DNA of 64,000 nucleotides, from assembly GCF_021789315.1 (NCBI RefSeq), contig NZ_CP084561.1, positions 310,001 through 374,000 of the forward strand, read 5' to 3'. Below, in pieces: positions 34,708-45,000 of the stretch. The stretch comes from Arthrobacter sp. FW305-BF8 (GTDB taxonomy: Bacteria; Actinomycetota; Actinomycetes; Actinomycetales; Micrococcaceae). The notes beneath the pieces were generated by a model. It was given only the letters and a program-made list of their open reading frames with translations. It ran no database searches and was not told the DNA's origin. The first letter of the stretch is position 1. Every line of letters starts with the position of its first letter. The translations under genes were made by a program, and so were the position numbers.

Positions 34708-35165
34708 CGGCCGCTCATCTCCTGCATGATCTGCGCGGCGCGGCTCAGTGTCAGCCGGTCCTCAGGGCTCAGTCCAGCCACCCGCCGGGCCAGCCAGGCC
34801 GTCCGCTGTTCCCGCGCCTCTTCCAGGACGTCCACACCGGCAGGGGTGATACCTACCTGAATTTGGCGGCCATCCTCCGGGTGCGATGACCGGGACACGA
34901 ACCCCTGCTCCGCGAGGGCGTTCACGATGCGGGTCATCGAAGGCGCCTGTACGTGCTCCCGTGCCGCCAGCTCCCGGGGCGTGCGCGGGCCGTCGCTGTG
35001 GAGCTGGGCCAGCACCGTGTACTGGCCAGGCGTGATGATGTCTCCGGTCGCTTCGACCCGGAGCCGGCGGGAGGTACGCATCACGGCGGTCCGCAGGTCG
35101 ATCGCCAGGATGTCCGGCCTGATGGATTGTGGGGTTTCTCGGTGTGCCGCTTCGGTCGCAGGCAT
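34704..35165 (-). CDS. MarR-family regulator
   Basis: 153 aa from ATG 35165; AGGAGG lies 12 bases upstream, and a longer frame to 35207 runs into the operator zone. Winged-helix DNA-binding part: TPGQYTVLAQLHSDGPRTPR, ELAAREHVQAPSMTRIVNAL, then the wing SRSSHPEDGRQIQVGITPAG. MarR proteins are typically released from DNA by phenolic or antibiotic ligands. It probably represses itself and the coupled MFS exporter. Confidence 0.93.
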   Translation of the reverse strand: MPATEAAHRETPQSIRPDILAIDLRTAVMRTSRRLRVEATGDIITPGQYTVLAQLHSDGPRTPRELAAREHVQAPSMTRIVNALAEQGFVSRSSHPEDGRQIQVGITPAGVDVLEEAREQRTAWLARRVAGLSPEDRLTLSRAAQIMQEMSGR

Positions 35166-35224
35166 TGCGGAAGCGCGCCTCCTTTTCGTGGCCAAGTCGG
35201 TTAGCAAGTTACTCAGCAGTTTAG

Positions 35225-35242
35225 TTAGCTAAGCTAATTAGC
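35225..35242. promoter_or_regulatory. MarR operator candidate
   Basis: TTAGCTAAGCTAA (35225-35237) is symmetric except at its centre, and overlaps the perfect 10-base palindrome GCTAATTAGC (35233-35242). It is AT-rich in an otherwise GC-rich region and lies 60-77 bases before marR. Confidence 0.65.
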
Positions 35243-35303
35243 TTCTCTAACCATCATCCTCCGGGTGTTCCTGTGAGGCAACCGCTAGCTATGCGAATGT
35301 GAG

Positions 35304-36386
35304 CTATTTCGCCTTCGGTGCGGCCGTGCTTGCCCGGATCACAAGTTCAGTGGGCACCAGGGTGACGCCGGGTTCGGTGGTGTTGGTGCGGATCTGCTGC
35401 AGGACGTTGTCCACGCACCGGTTGCCGACGTCGGCGAAGTTCTGGTGGACCGTGGTCAGCGGGGGAGCGTACGAGGAGGCTTCGGGGACGTCGTCGAACC
35501 CGACCAGGCTGATGTCCTCGGGAACTGATTTTCCCTTTTCCCGGAAGGCCCGCAGGAGGCCCAGGGCCATGTGGTCGTTCGCCGCGAACACCGCCGTGCA
35601 GGCGGGTTCGCCGGCGAGCCGGAGCCCTGCCGCATAGCCGGAGTCCGCTGACCAGTCACCGCGGAGCACTGGCGGCACTGTTTTGCCGGCGGCGGTGAGG
35701 GCGCTGCGCCAGGCGGCGGTGCGCCGTTCGGCGGCGAAGGATTCTTCGGGGCCGGCGACGTGCCAGACCGTCTCGTGGCCCAGATCCAAAAGATGCCGGA
35801 CTGCTTTCTGGGCACCGTCGGCCTGGTCGGTGTCCACCACGCTGTACTGCTCGCCGGCGTCGGAGTCGACGACGACCACCTTCACTCCCGGGGGCAGCGT
35901 AACCGTCGCTGCATCCAGGAGGTGGACCTCCATGATGGCGATCACCGCGTCGACGGCAAGTTCGCCCATGCGGGAGAACGCACCCTGGATCCCGGCCTGG
36001 GTGGGGGCGGTCACCGGGATCAGCGTGATGGCGAAGTCCTGCCGGGCGGCGTGCAGTGCGATGGCCTCAAGGGTGCGCATGTTCCCCAGCGAAGACAGCG
36101 AGAACGTGATCACCCCGATGGTCCGGAAACTCCCGCGCTTGAGCGCCCGCGCCGCGCTGTTGGGCCGGTATCCCAGTTCGTTCATCGCCGCAATGACCTG
36201 GCGCCGCGTGCTTTCGATGACGTCCGGGCTCCCGTTGGACACCCGGGAGACCGTTTGGGAGGAGACGCCGGCGAGCTTCGCGACGTCGGCCATGGACACC
36301 TGCGGCTTGCGCCGCAGCGCGCCACCTGCCGCGCCCTGTGCGGCGGACAGATTGTGGACCGGGGGTTGACCGGGTTCGTGCTCCAT
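35304..36386 (-). CDS. LacI-family repressor of the galactan/galactoside cluster
   Basis: 360 aa from ATG 36386. TACGAT (36398-36393) ends 6 bases before the ATG, so the mRNA is probably leaderless. A basic/Gly-Ala N-terminal extension of about 30 residues precedes the HTH MADVAKLAGVSSQTVSRVSN. The sensor domain ends VGFDDVPEASSYAPPLTTVH. It is divergent from the sugar importer; two identical palindromes lie between them, one of them just upstream of its own -10. Likely inducer: galactose or a galacto-oligosaccharide. Confidence 0.92.
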   Translation of the reverse strand: MEHEPGQPPVHNLSAAQGAAGGALRRKPQVSMADVAKLAGVSSQTVSRVSNGSPDVIESTRRQVIAAMNELGYRPNSAARALKRGSFRTIGVITFSLSSLGNMRTLEAIALHAARQDFAITLIPVTAPTQAGIQGAFSRMGELAVDAVIAIMEVHLLDAATVTLPPGVKVVVVDSDAGEQYSVVDTDQADGAQKAVRHLLDLGHETVWHVAGPEESFAAERRTAAWRSALTAAGKTVPPVLRGDWSADSGYAAGLRLAGEPACTAVFAANDHMALGLLRAFREKGKSVPEDISLVGFDDVPEASSYAPPLTTVHQNFADVGNRCVDNVLQQIRTNTTEPGVTLVPTELVIRASTAAPKAK

Positions 36387-36405
36387 GTCACCATCGTACC
36401 AATCA

Positions 36406-36453
36406 TGTTTGCGCAAACACTAACAAAAGCTCACATCGATGTTTGCGCAAACA
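36406..36453. promoter_or_regulatory. Two identical LacI-type operators between divergent genes
   Basis: The perfect palindrome TGTTTGCGCAAACA occurs at 36406-36419 and 36440-36453, 34 bases centre to centre (a little over three helical turns). One copy sits near the lacI promoter and the other in front of the importer genes. This layout suits cooperative binding or a small loop repressing both directions. Confidence 0.85.
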
Positions 36454-36503
36454 GAACACTTCCCGTCACCCGCCAAGTGACGCAGCCCTACAGAGGACCC
36501 TTC

Positions 36504-37442
36504 ATGACAATGACGTCCCCGCAAGTCGCAGCGCGAGCCGGAGAGGCTACGCCGGCTGGCCGGACAACCCGCCGCGCCAACCGCCGATCCTGGGCCGGCT
36601 GGTGGTTCATCTGCCCGTTCATGGCCGTGTTCGCCCTGGTTTTCCTGGCCCCGATCGCCTACTCCATCTACCTGAGCGTTTTCCGCAACCAGCTCATTGG
36701 CGGTAAGGCGTTCGTGGGCCTGGACAACTACGCCCGGGCCCTGGGCGACGCGCAGTTCTGGTCCGCGCTGGGGCGGGTTTCGCTGTTCCTGGCAGTCCAG
36801 GTTCCGGTCATGCTGTTCATCGCCCTCGTTGTGGCCCTCGCCCTGGACAGCGGCCGGCTTTACGGAAGGTCGTTCTTCAGGATCTCGATTTTCCTTCCCT
36901 ACGCCGTGCCGGCGGTCGTCGCCACGCTCATGTGGGGCTTCATGTACGGCACCCGCTTCGGCCTGGTGGGAAACATCAACCAGGCCTTCGGCCTCAACCT
37001 GCCCAGCCCGCTCTCCTCGGAACTGGTGCTGGCCTCCATCGGAAACATCGTCACCTGGGAATTCATCGGCTACAACATGCTGATCTTCTACTCCGCCCTG
37101 ACTGTCATCCCCAAGTCGCTCTATGAGGCCGCCGAGATCGACGGCGCCGGCCAGCTGAGGGTCATCACCGCCATCAAGCTGCCGGCCATCCGGGGCGCCA
37201 TCGTGGTGGCCAGCATCTTCTCCGTGATCGGCAGCTTCCAGCTCTTCAACGAGCCCAGCATCCTCAAGAGCCTCTCACCCAACACCATCTCGACCTACTT
37301 CACACCCAACCTGTACGCCTTCTCCCTGTCGTTCTCCGGGCAGCAGTACAACTACTCCGCCACGGTGGCGATCATCATGGGGCTGATCACCATGGCCATT
37401 GCCTATGCCGTCCAGGTCCGCGGCATGCGAAAGGAGCGCTGA
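36504..37442 (+). CDS. Sugar ABC transporter permease (MalF-like)
   Basis: 312 aa, ATG with AGAGG upstream. Six hydrophobic helices: GWWFICPFMAVFALVFLAPI is the first; the EAA loop is YEAAEIDGAGQLRVITAIKL near residue 215. It belongs to the CUT1 family, which imports oligosaccharides. First gene of the importer/hydrolase operon; two bases separate it from the second permease. Confidence 0.94.
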   Translation: MTMTSPQVAARAGEATPAGRTTRRANRRSWAGWWFICPFMAVFALVFLAPIAYSIYLSVFRNQLIGGKAFVGLDNYARALGDAQFWSALGRVSLFLAVQVPVMLFIALVVALALDSGRLYGRSFFRISIFLPYAVPAVVATLMWGFMYGTRFGLVGNINQAFGLNLPSPLSSELVLASIGNIVTWEFIGYNMLIFYSALTVIPKSLYEAAEIDGAGQLRVITAIKLPAIRGAIVVASIFSVIGSFQLFNEPSILKSLSPNTISTYFTPNLYAFSLSFSGQQYNYSATVAIIMGLITMAIAYAVQVRGMRKER

Positions 37443-37444
37443 CC

Positions 37445-38383
37445 ATGAGCGTTCAGACAACCGCCCGTCCCGGCAGCGCCGGCGCAGCATCCCCGGCAAG
37501 ACTGCGCACCACGCGTATGCGGTCCCCCCGGACAGGACGGCGTTCGCGCCGGAGCGTGGCTCTGACTCTCCTGATGGGCCTTGTCCTGCTCTACAGCCTG
37601 GCCCCGCTGTTCTGGCTGCTGGTCAACGCCACCAAAACCCAGGACGGCCTCCTCAACTCCTTCGGCCTGTGGTTCGACGCCGATTTTGCCCTCTGGGACA
37701 ACATCGCCCGGACCGCAACGTACGACGGCGGGATCTTCCTTCGTTGGTTCGCCAACACGGTCCTCTACGTCGTGCTCGGCGCCGGCGGCGCCACGTTTCT
37801 GGCCGTCCTCGGCGGCTACGCACTGGCGAAGTTCGACTTCCCGGGCCGGAAGGCCGTGTTCGCCGTCGTGATCGGCGCGGTGGCCATCCCCGGCACGGCC
37901 CTCGCCGTCCCCACGTTCCTCATGTTCAGCCAGATGGGACTCACCAACACTCCGTGGGCCGTGATCATCCCCTCGCTCATCTCGCCCTTCGGCCTGTACC
38001 TCATGTGGACCTTTGCCTCCGAGGCCATCCCCACCGAGATCATGGAGTCCGCCCGGATCGACGGCGCCAGCGAGGCACGCACGTTCTTCCAAGTCTGCCT
38101 GCCGCTGCTGACTCCGGGCATCGTCACCGTGCTGCTCTTCACCATGGTGGCCACCTGGAACAACTACTTCCTGCCGCTGATCATGCTGAAGAACCCGGAC
38201 TGGTACCCCCTCACCCTGGGCCTGAATGCCTGGAACGCGCAGGCCGCCACCGCTGGCGGGGAAGCCATCTTCAACCTCGTCATCACCGGCTCCCTGCTCA
38301 CCATCCTGCCGCTGATCGCAGCGTTCCTGCTGCTCCAGCGCTACTGGCAGTCCGGCCTTTCCGCCGGAAGCGTCAAAGAATAA
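37445..38383 (+). CDS. Sugar ABC transporter permease (MalG-like)
   Basis: 312 aa. A basic N-terminal tail (TRMRSPRTGRRSRRS) is followed by six helices; the EAA loop is MESARIDGASEARTFFQVCL near residue 205 and the C-terminus ends in LLQRYWQSGLSAGSVKE. It pairs with the permease encoded just upstream. As usual for CUT1 systems, no ATPase gene is present; a shared MsiK/UgpC-type ATPase elsewhere in the genome would energise it. Confidence 0.94.
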   Translation: MSVQTTARPGSAGAASPARLRTTRMRSPRTGRRSRRSVALTLLMGLVLLYSLAPLFWLLVNATKTQDGLLNSFGLWFDADFALWDNIARTATYDGGIFLRWFANTVLYVVLGAGGATFLAVLGGYALAKFDFPGRKAVFAVVIGAVAIPGTALAVPTFLMFSQMGLTNTPWAVIIPSLISPFGLYLMWTFASEAIPTEIMESARIDGASEARTFFQVCLPLLTPGIVTVLLFTMVATWNNYFLPLIMLKNPDWYPLTLGLNAWNAQAATAGGEAIFNLVITGSLLTILPLIAAFLLLQRYWQSGLSAGSVKE

Positions 38384-38426
38384 CGCCCCGTCCACCCTCA
38401 TCAACAACGCAGTTAGAAGGAAGACC

Positions 38427-39770
38427 ATGATCAAGACCCTGACCCGCCGCGGCCTGCTGCAGAGCTCCGCCGTCGCCGCCGCGCTCGCTCTGGGGCTCAC
38501 CGCCTGCGGAGGCGGCGGCAACGCGGCGCCGCAGCAAACGGTCAACAGCGACGCCGTCGAGCAAGCCCTCCAGAAGGGCGGCAAGCTGACGGTGTGGGCC
38601 TGGGACCAGTCGCTGAAGAAGGTCGCCGAAGGCTTCGAAGCCAAGTATCCCAACGTGGACGTCAACCTCGTCAACGCGGGCACCGGCAACGACCAGTACA
38701 CCGCCCTGCAGAACGCCATCTCCGCCGGCTCCGGCGTGCCCGACGTCGCGCAGATCGAATACTACGCACTTCCGCAGTTTGCCCTCAGCAAATCGCTGGC
38801 AGACCTTGGTCAGTTCGGCGCCGCCGACCTCGACGGCACCTTCACGGCCGGCCCGTGGTCCTCGGTGCAGGCACAGGGCGGCGTCTACGGCCTTCCCATG
38901 GATTCCGGCCCCATGGCCCTGTTCTACAACAAGGAACTGTTCGACAAGCACGGCATCGCAGTCCCCACCACGTGGGATGAATTCCTCGAGGCCGGACGCG
39001 CGCTGAAGAAGGCGGACCCCAAGGCCTACATCGCCAACGACACCGGGGACGCCGGGTTCACCACCAGCATGATCTGGCAGGCCGGCGGCAAGCCCTACCA
39101 GGTGGACGGCACCAACGTCGGCGTCAACTTCTCCGATGAAGGGTCCACCAAGTTCGCCGAGACCTGGCAAAAGCTCATCGACGAGGACCTGCTGGCCCCC
39201 ATCAGCTCCTGGAGCGACGAGTGGTACAAGGGCCTGGGCAACGGAACCATCGCAACCCTGTCCACGGGCGCCTGGATGCCGGGGAACCTCGTCTCCGGCG
39301 TCGCCGACGGGGCCGGCAAATGGCGGGTCGCCCCTCTGCCGCAGTGGGAGAAGGGTGCCACCAGCAGCTCCGAAAACGGCGGCAGCTCCCTGGCCATCCC
39401 CGCCGCCGGCAGCCAGGCCGCGCTCGCGTACGGCTTCCTGAAGTACTCCAACGTGGAGGAAGGCGTCCAAACCAGGATCGACGGCGGGGCGTTCCCCGCC
39501 ACCTCAAAGGACCTCGCGTCCGAGAAGTTCCAGAACACCCAGTTCAAGTACTTCGGCGGCCAGAAAGCCAACCAGATCTTCGCCGAATCAGCGAAGAACG
39601 TTCCCGCCGGCTGGTCCTACCTGCCCTTCCAGGTCTACGCGAACAGCATCTTCAACGACACCGCCGGCCAGGCCTACGTCTCCGGCACCAAGCTCAAGGA
39701 CGGCCTGACCGCATGGCAGAAAGCCTCGGTCAAGTACGGCACCGAGCAGGGCTTCACGGTCAAGGAATAA
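38427..39770 (+). CDS. Sugar ABC transporter substrate-binding lipoprotein
   Basis: 447 aa, ATG with AGAAGGAAG upstream. Twin-Arg-containing signal LTRRGLLQSSAVAAALALGL ends with lipobox LTAC (cysteine ~residue 28). SBP family 1 body: GKLTVWAWDQSLKKVAEGFE, SGVPDVAQIEYYALPQF and GLPMDSGPMALFYNKELFDK. It captures a galacto-oligosaccharide, judged from the downstream GH42 and GH30 genes (inference). Confidence 0.94.
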   Translation: MIKTLTRRGLLQSSAVAAALALGLTACGGGGNAAPQQTVNSDAVEQALQKGGKLTVWAWDQSLKKVAEGFEAKYPNVDVNLVNAGTGNDQYTALQNAISAGSGVPDVAQIEYYALPQFALSKSLADLGQFGAADLDGTFTAGPWSSVQAQGGVYGLPMDSGPMALFYNKELFDKHGIAVPTTWDEFLEAGRALKKADPKAYIANDTGDAGFTTSMIWQAGGKPYQVDGTNVGVNFSDEGSTKFAETWQKLIDEDLLAPISSWSDEWYKGLGNGTIATLSTGAWMPGNLVSGVADGAGKWRVAPLPQWEKGATSSSENGGSSLAIPAAGSQAALAYGFLKYSNVEEGVQTRIDGGAFPATSKDLASEKFQNTQFKYFGGQKANQIFAESAKNVPAGWSYLPFQVYANSIFNDTAGQAYVSGTKLKDGLTAWQKASVKYGTEQGFTVKE

Positions 39771-39795
39771 CAGCCTCAGGTAAACCGCCCCACCC

Positions 39796-39826
39796 CGGCG
39801 GACGCGCCAGCCCGGCGCGTCCGCCG
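39796..39826 (+). other. Strong intercistronic hairpin after the binding-protein gene
   Basis: A perfect 13-bp stem, CGGCGGACGCGCC (39796-39808) with 39814-39826, loop AGCCC, no T-run. It probably stabilises the binding-protein transcript and lowers read-through to the beta-galactosidase gene, like the hairpin at 24643. Confidence 0.7.
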
Positions 39827-39840
39827 CCATCCCAGCCCAC

Positions 39841-39870
39841 AGCCACCAAGCACACAGCCACCAAGCACAC
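39841..39870 (+). repeat. Two perfect 15-bp tandem repeats
   Basis: AGCCACCAAGCACAC occurs twice head to tail, followed by a diverged partial copy, in the gap between the hairpin and the GH42 gene. Copy-number slippage is possible. No function evident. Confidence 0.8.
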
Positions 39871-39933
39871 GGCCATCCCAGCTTCGCTGCCGCCCAAATG
39901 CGCCTACCCAGCCGCGCCCAAAATAGGAGATCC

Positions 39934-41973
39934 ATGTCCCTCGCCACCAACCACCGCTGGCTGCGCTGGCCGTCCCCGGACACCAAGCGGCTGGCCTTCG
40001 GAGCCGACTACAACCCCGAGCAGTGGCCCCGCGCGGTCTGGGCCGAGGACGTCCGCCTCATGCAGGAGGCCGGAGTCAACATCGTCTCCCTCGCCATCTT
40101 CTCCTGGGCCCGGCTCCAGCCCACGCGGGATACCTGGGACTTTTCCTGGCTCGACGACATCATCGACCTGCTCCACGCCAACGGCATCGCGGTGGACCTC
40201 GCCACGGCCACCGCCTCCCCGCCGCCCTGGCTCGCCGCCGAGCACCCGGAAATCCTGCCGGTCACCCACAACGGCGCAACCCTCTGGCCGGGCGGCCGGC
40301 AGCACTGGCGGCCCACATCCCCGGTCTTCCGCGAGCACGCGTTGACCCTCGTGCGCACCATGGCGGAGCGGTACAAGGCCCACCCCGCCGTCTGCGCCTG
40401 GCACGTTTCCAACGAACTCGGCTGCCACAACATCTATGACTATTCCGACGACGCCGCGGCCGCCTTCCGCCTCTGGCTGCAGAACCGCTACGGCACCCTT
40501 GAGGAGATGAACACTGCCTGGGGGACCGACTTCTGGTCCCAGCGCTACGCGGACTGGAACCACATCTTCCCGCCGCGGCAGGCAGCGTCCTATCCGAACC
40601 CCACGCAGCAGCTGGACTTCAAGCGCTTCTCCTCGGACTCACTGCAGGACTACCTCCGCGCCGAACGCGACATCCTCAACAGCATCACCCCGGACATCCC
40701 CGTCACCACCAATTTCATGGTGATGGGGGAGACAAAGGGAATGGACTATGCAGCCTGGGCCGCCGACGTCGACTTCGTCTCGAATGACCACTATGTGGTC
40801 CTGGGCCCGCAGGACCACGACGAGCTGTCCTTCTCCGCGAACCTGACCGGCAACATCGCCGGCGGCAGCCCCTGGTTTCTCATGGAGCACTCCACCAGCG
40901 CCGTCAACTGGCAGCCCGTGAACACGCCCAAGAAGCCCGGGGCCCTCGCCCGGGACTCGCTCACCCACGTGGCCCACGGGGCAGATGCGGTCTGTTTCTT
41001 CCAGTGGCGGCAGTCGCGCGCCGGGGCGGAAAAGTACCACTCAGCGATGGTGTCGCACGCCGGCAGTGACAGCAGGCTCTTCCGCGACGTCAGCGCCCTG
41101 GGGCGAACCCTTGGCGAACTCTCGGCGATCACGGGCAGCCGACGAGAGCCGGCAAAGGCTGCGATCCTTTTCGACTGGGACTCTTGGTGGGCCAGCGAGC
41201 TGGACTCCCATCCGACCGACCGGCTCCGCTACCGGCAGGAGGCCCTCGACTGGTACTCCGCGTTCCTGGTCAGCGGCATCCGCGCCGATGTCCTCCCGGC
41301 GGCGGCCTCCCTCGAGGGGTACCAGCTGGTCATCGCGCCGGTCCTGCACGTGGTGCCGGCGGAGCTGCGTTCGCGGCTGACGGCTTTCGTCGAAGCAGGC
41401 GGGCACCTCGTGACCACCTACTTCTCGGGCATCGTGGACCAGAACGACCACGTGTGGCTGGGCGGATACCCCGGCGCACTCAGCGACCTGCTGGGGATCC
41501 GGGTCGAAGAGTTCGGGCCGCTGGCTCCGGGGGAGGAGGCCACACTCGACGACGGGTCAACCGGAACGCTGTGGGCCGACTCGGTGGCCACCACGTCGGG
41601 CGACACGAAGGTCCTGCGCCGGTTCACGTCCGGCGACCATGCCGGCGAACCGGCCGTGACCCGGCGCACCGTGGGCAACGGATCCGCGGGCTACGTGGCG
41701 ACGCGCCTCGGACCCGACGGCCTGGTCCCGGTCCTGCGGGAATTCGCGCATCTGGCCGGCGTCGAGTCTGAACTGCCCGCGGAACTCCGTGGCGCCGTCG
41801 AACTCACCGTCCGCACGGCGGAGGACGGGCGCTTCCTTTTCCTGATCAACCGCACGGACCAGGCCGTCGACATCTCGGCGGTCCCCGGAACCCCGCTCAC
41901 GCGCGAACGTACTGCCGAACGCACCGCCAAGCTTGCCGCCCGCGGCGTGACCGTTCTACACAACCCCCGCTAA
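39934..41973 (+). CDS. GH42 beta-galactosidase
   Basis: 679 aa, ATG with AGGAGA upstream. A cytoplasmic enzyme (no signal peptide) that releases galactose from imported beta-galactosides. GH42 marks: FGADYNPEQWPRAVWAEDVR at the start, acid/base Glu in HVSNELGCHNIYD (residue 161), nucleophile Glu in WFLMEHSTSAVNW (residue 318), and the trimerisation-domain segment GGHLVTTYFSGIVDQNDHVW. It acts after uptake by the preceding transporter and after the secreted GH30 enzyme encoded next. Confidence 0.96.
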   Translation: MSLATNHRWLRWPSPDTKRLAFGADYNPEQWPRAVWAEDVRLMQEAGVNIVSLAIFSWARLQPTRDTWDFSWLDDIIDLLHANGIAVDLATATASPPPWLAAEHPEILPVTHNGATLWPGGRQHWRPTSPVFREHALTLVRTMAERYKAHPAVCAWHVSNELGCHNIYDYSDDAAAAFRLWLQNRYGTLEEMNTAWGTDFWSQRYADWNHIFPPRQAASYPNPTQQLDFKRFSSDSLQDYLRAERDILNSITPDIPVTTNFMVMGETKGMDYAAWAADVDFVSNDHYVVLGPQDHDELSFSANLTGNIAGGSPWFLMEHSTSAVNWQPVNTPKKPGALARDSLTHVAHGADAVCFFQWRQSRAGAEKYHSAMVSHAGSDSRLFRDVSALGRTLGELSAITGSRREPAKAAILFDWDSWWASELDSHPTDRLRYRQEALDWYSAFLVSGIRADVLPAAASLEGYQLVIAPVLHVVPAELRSRLTAFVEAGGHLVTTYFSGIVDQNDHVWLGGYPGALSDLLGIRVEEFGPLAPGEEATLDDGSTGTLWADSVATTSGDTKVLRRFTSGDHAGEPAVTRRTVGNGSAGYVATRLGPDGLVPVLREFAHLAGVESELPAELRGAVELTVRTAEDGRFLFLINRTDQAVDISAVPGTPLTRERTAERTAKLAARGVTVLHNPR

Positions 41974-42039
41974 ACCAAAGCCCCAAATAGAGCAGCAGTC
42001 CCCAGAGATCAGCAGCATCACCGCACCGAAGGGAATTCA

Positions 42040-45000
42040 ATGACGAACAGATCCAGACGGCCCTGGGCCGTGACCGCCGCCGGCGTTACCGCGGCGGTCT
42101 TCTCCGCAGGGCTCGTGGCCGGCCCCGCGCTCGCCGCACCGGCACCGGCCAAGGCAGCCGATGAAACCGTGCCGGCGGGCGCCGTGACGGTACGGCCGGA
42201 CCCGTCCTACCAGGGCGAGGCCTTCGAAGGCTGGGGCACCAGCCTGGTTTGGTTCGCCAACGCCACCGGTGACTATCCGGACGAAGTCCGCAACAAGCTC
42301 GCGGACATGGTTTTTGGCGACGACGGGCTGAACCTCAACATCGCGCGGTACAACGTCGGTGGCGGCAACGCCCCCGACGTGAAGGACTACCTCCGTGCCG
42401 GCGGCGCCGTCGAGGGCTGGTGGAAGGCGCCCGCCGGCACCACGCGGGAGGACAAGGACTGGTGGGATCCGGCGAACCCGGAGCACTGGAACCTCGACAG
42501 CGACCAGACGCAGCGCTGGTGGGTGGACCGGATCAAGAACGACGTCACGCACTGGGAGGCCTTCAGCAACTCCCCGCCGTGGTTCCAGACGGTCAGCGGC
42601 TACGTTTCGGGCGGCTTCAACTCCTCGCAGGACCAGCTGCGGACCGAAAGCGTTGACGATTTCTCGTCCTATCTGGTGGGCGTCGTCAAGCAGCTTGAAA
42701 AGGCCCACGGCATCAAGATCGACACGATCGATCCCATGAACGAACCGAACACGCCGTACTGGGGAACCAGCCTCAACGCGTCCGGACAGCCCGTCGGCGG
42801 CCGGCAGGAAGGCGCCCACATGGGCCCCGAACTGCAGCAGAAGGTGGTCCAGTCGCTGGCCAAGGCCCTGGCCAGCGCGGACACCGGCGCCGCCATCAGC
42901 GCCATGGACGAGACCAACCCCTCGACGTTCGCCAACAACTGGAACAGTTACTCCGCCGAAGCCAAGGAGAACGTCGCGCAGCTCAACGTCCACACCTACG
43001 GGACCGGGCAGCGGACGTCCGTCCGGGACATCGCCAAGGGCGAGGACAAGCCGCTCTGGATGAGCGAGACCGGCGGCTCGTGGATGGACGGGCAGAACTT
43101 CACGAGCATGCAGCCCGGCCTTGGCCTGGCCCAGCACATGGTCAATGACCTCCGCGAGCTGGAGCCCGAGGCCTGGGTGTTCTGGCAGCCCGTTGAGGAC
43201 TACAACAACATGAAGCCGGGCGGCGAAAGCGCCATTGGCTCCAACTGGGGCGAGATCCAGTTGCCGTTCGACTGTGCCGCCGGGGACACCCTCGAAAGCT
43301 GCCCGATCTACACGAACACCAAATACAACACCGCGCGGAACTTCACACACTTCATCAAGCCCGGGGACCGTCTGGTTACCGTGAACGACCTGAACAGCGC
43401 AGCCGCGGTCTCGGACTCCGGCGCCACCGTGGTGCACGTGAACGACAGCAAGCAGCAGCGACCCGTGGCCCTGGACCTCTCCGGATTCGGAGCCGTCCAG
43501 GGAAACGCCACCGTGACGCCGGTGACCAGCGACGCGTCCGGCGCGCTGGTGGAGGGCGAGCCGGTCGCCGTCGGAAAGGACCGCACGGCGGTCCTCACGG
43601 TGCCCGCCGAGTCCGTCACGACATTCCTGGTCAACGGTGTGCACGGCGTGGCGAAGGACGCCGCCCTCGCGCAGGCGGACCACGTCTACAGCCTCAAGGG
43701 TGTGGAAAGCGGCAAGTCCCTTACCCAGGGAACCGGCAGCGCCGCCGTCATCCGTTCCGGCGCCGGCGCGGACCAGCTGTGGAACATCCGCCGCCTCAGC
43801 GGCGAAAACAGCAGCCGTGCCCGCTACGCCATTGAAACGGCCGACGGCGGGCGGCAGCTCGCCGTCGTCGACGGAACGCCCCAGCTGGTGCCGGCGGAGG
43901 CAACGCCGGCTGAGCCCTCGCAGTGGACCATGTCCACCACCGGCGACGGCACGTACACGTTCGTCAACGCGGCAACCGGCCGGCTCCTCGAGGTGGGCGG
44001 TCATGCCACCGCCGACGGGTCGCCGGTGACGCTGTGGACCGCCAACTCCGGTGAGAACCAGCGCTGGCGGGTCATCGATGAAACTGTCCAGGGATTCCAG
44101 AACGTCACAGCTTTCACGGTACCCGGGACCACGCCGCAGCTGCCCGCCACGGTGGTCCCCGTGTACCGCGGAGGCGCCCGCGGCGAACTGCCGGTGACCT
44201 GGACGATGCCGCCGGAGACCCGGTGGAGCAAGCCCGGAACCGTCGACGTGCGCGGAACAGCGACGGACGTCCTGGGGGCGGCCCATCCGGTGACAGCCAA
44301 GGTCACCGTCGACACGCTCGTCTCGACGCTTCCGGCGAGGGCCAAGACCTACGTTGGCGGAACGCCCTCGCTGCCCGCCACCGTGACCGCGCTGACTGCC
44401 GGCGGCAGCAAGGTGGAGCGGCCGGTAATCTGGGACGCGGCTCCCGCGTTCACCGAGACCGGCGTGGCCAGTGTGGCAGGCACAGCCGACGCCGCCGACG
44501 GACGGACGCTGCCGGCCACCGTTCGCGTCCAGGTCACGGCGGGAACGGCGGACAACGTGGCCGACGACGGCGGTGCCACGTTCAGCGCCTCCTTCACCGA
44601 GCCGGGGTACGGCACGGCCGGACTGGGCAACGGCAACCTGACGGACAAGGCCTGGTCCAACTGGAAGTCGGGCACCAAGAACACCACCGACACCCTGTCC
44701 GTCTCCCTGGCCCAGCAGAAGACGGTGACCGGCGTGAAGGTCCACTTCTACCGCGACGGATCAACTGACAGCTACGCGCAGAGCCTGCAGGTTCAGACCC
44801 AGGCCGCCGACGGCACGTGGAAGAACGCCGGTGCTGCGGTGCCGGTGCCCGGTGGCAGCCCCGCCCCGGTGGTCACGGTTCCGGTGGCCAACGTGGACAC
44901 CAAGGGCGTGCGCGTGGTGCTCACTGCCCGCACGAACACCCACATGACGGTGAGCGAGGTCCAGGTTCTCGCCTCGGCTCCGGGCCAGTCCTCCGACGCC

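Noticed and set aside
39841..39870. Possible start of a CRISPR-like array
   Set aside because: Only two adjacent 15-base units without spacers; simple tandem duplication.
42037..44745. Long minus-strand open frame opposite the GH30 gene (902 codons)
   Set aside because: Mirror of a GC-rich coding gene; biased Gly/Arg/Val content, no family motif, no ribosome site, while the plus frame has clear GH30 motifs.
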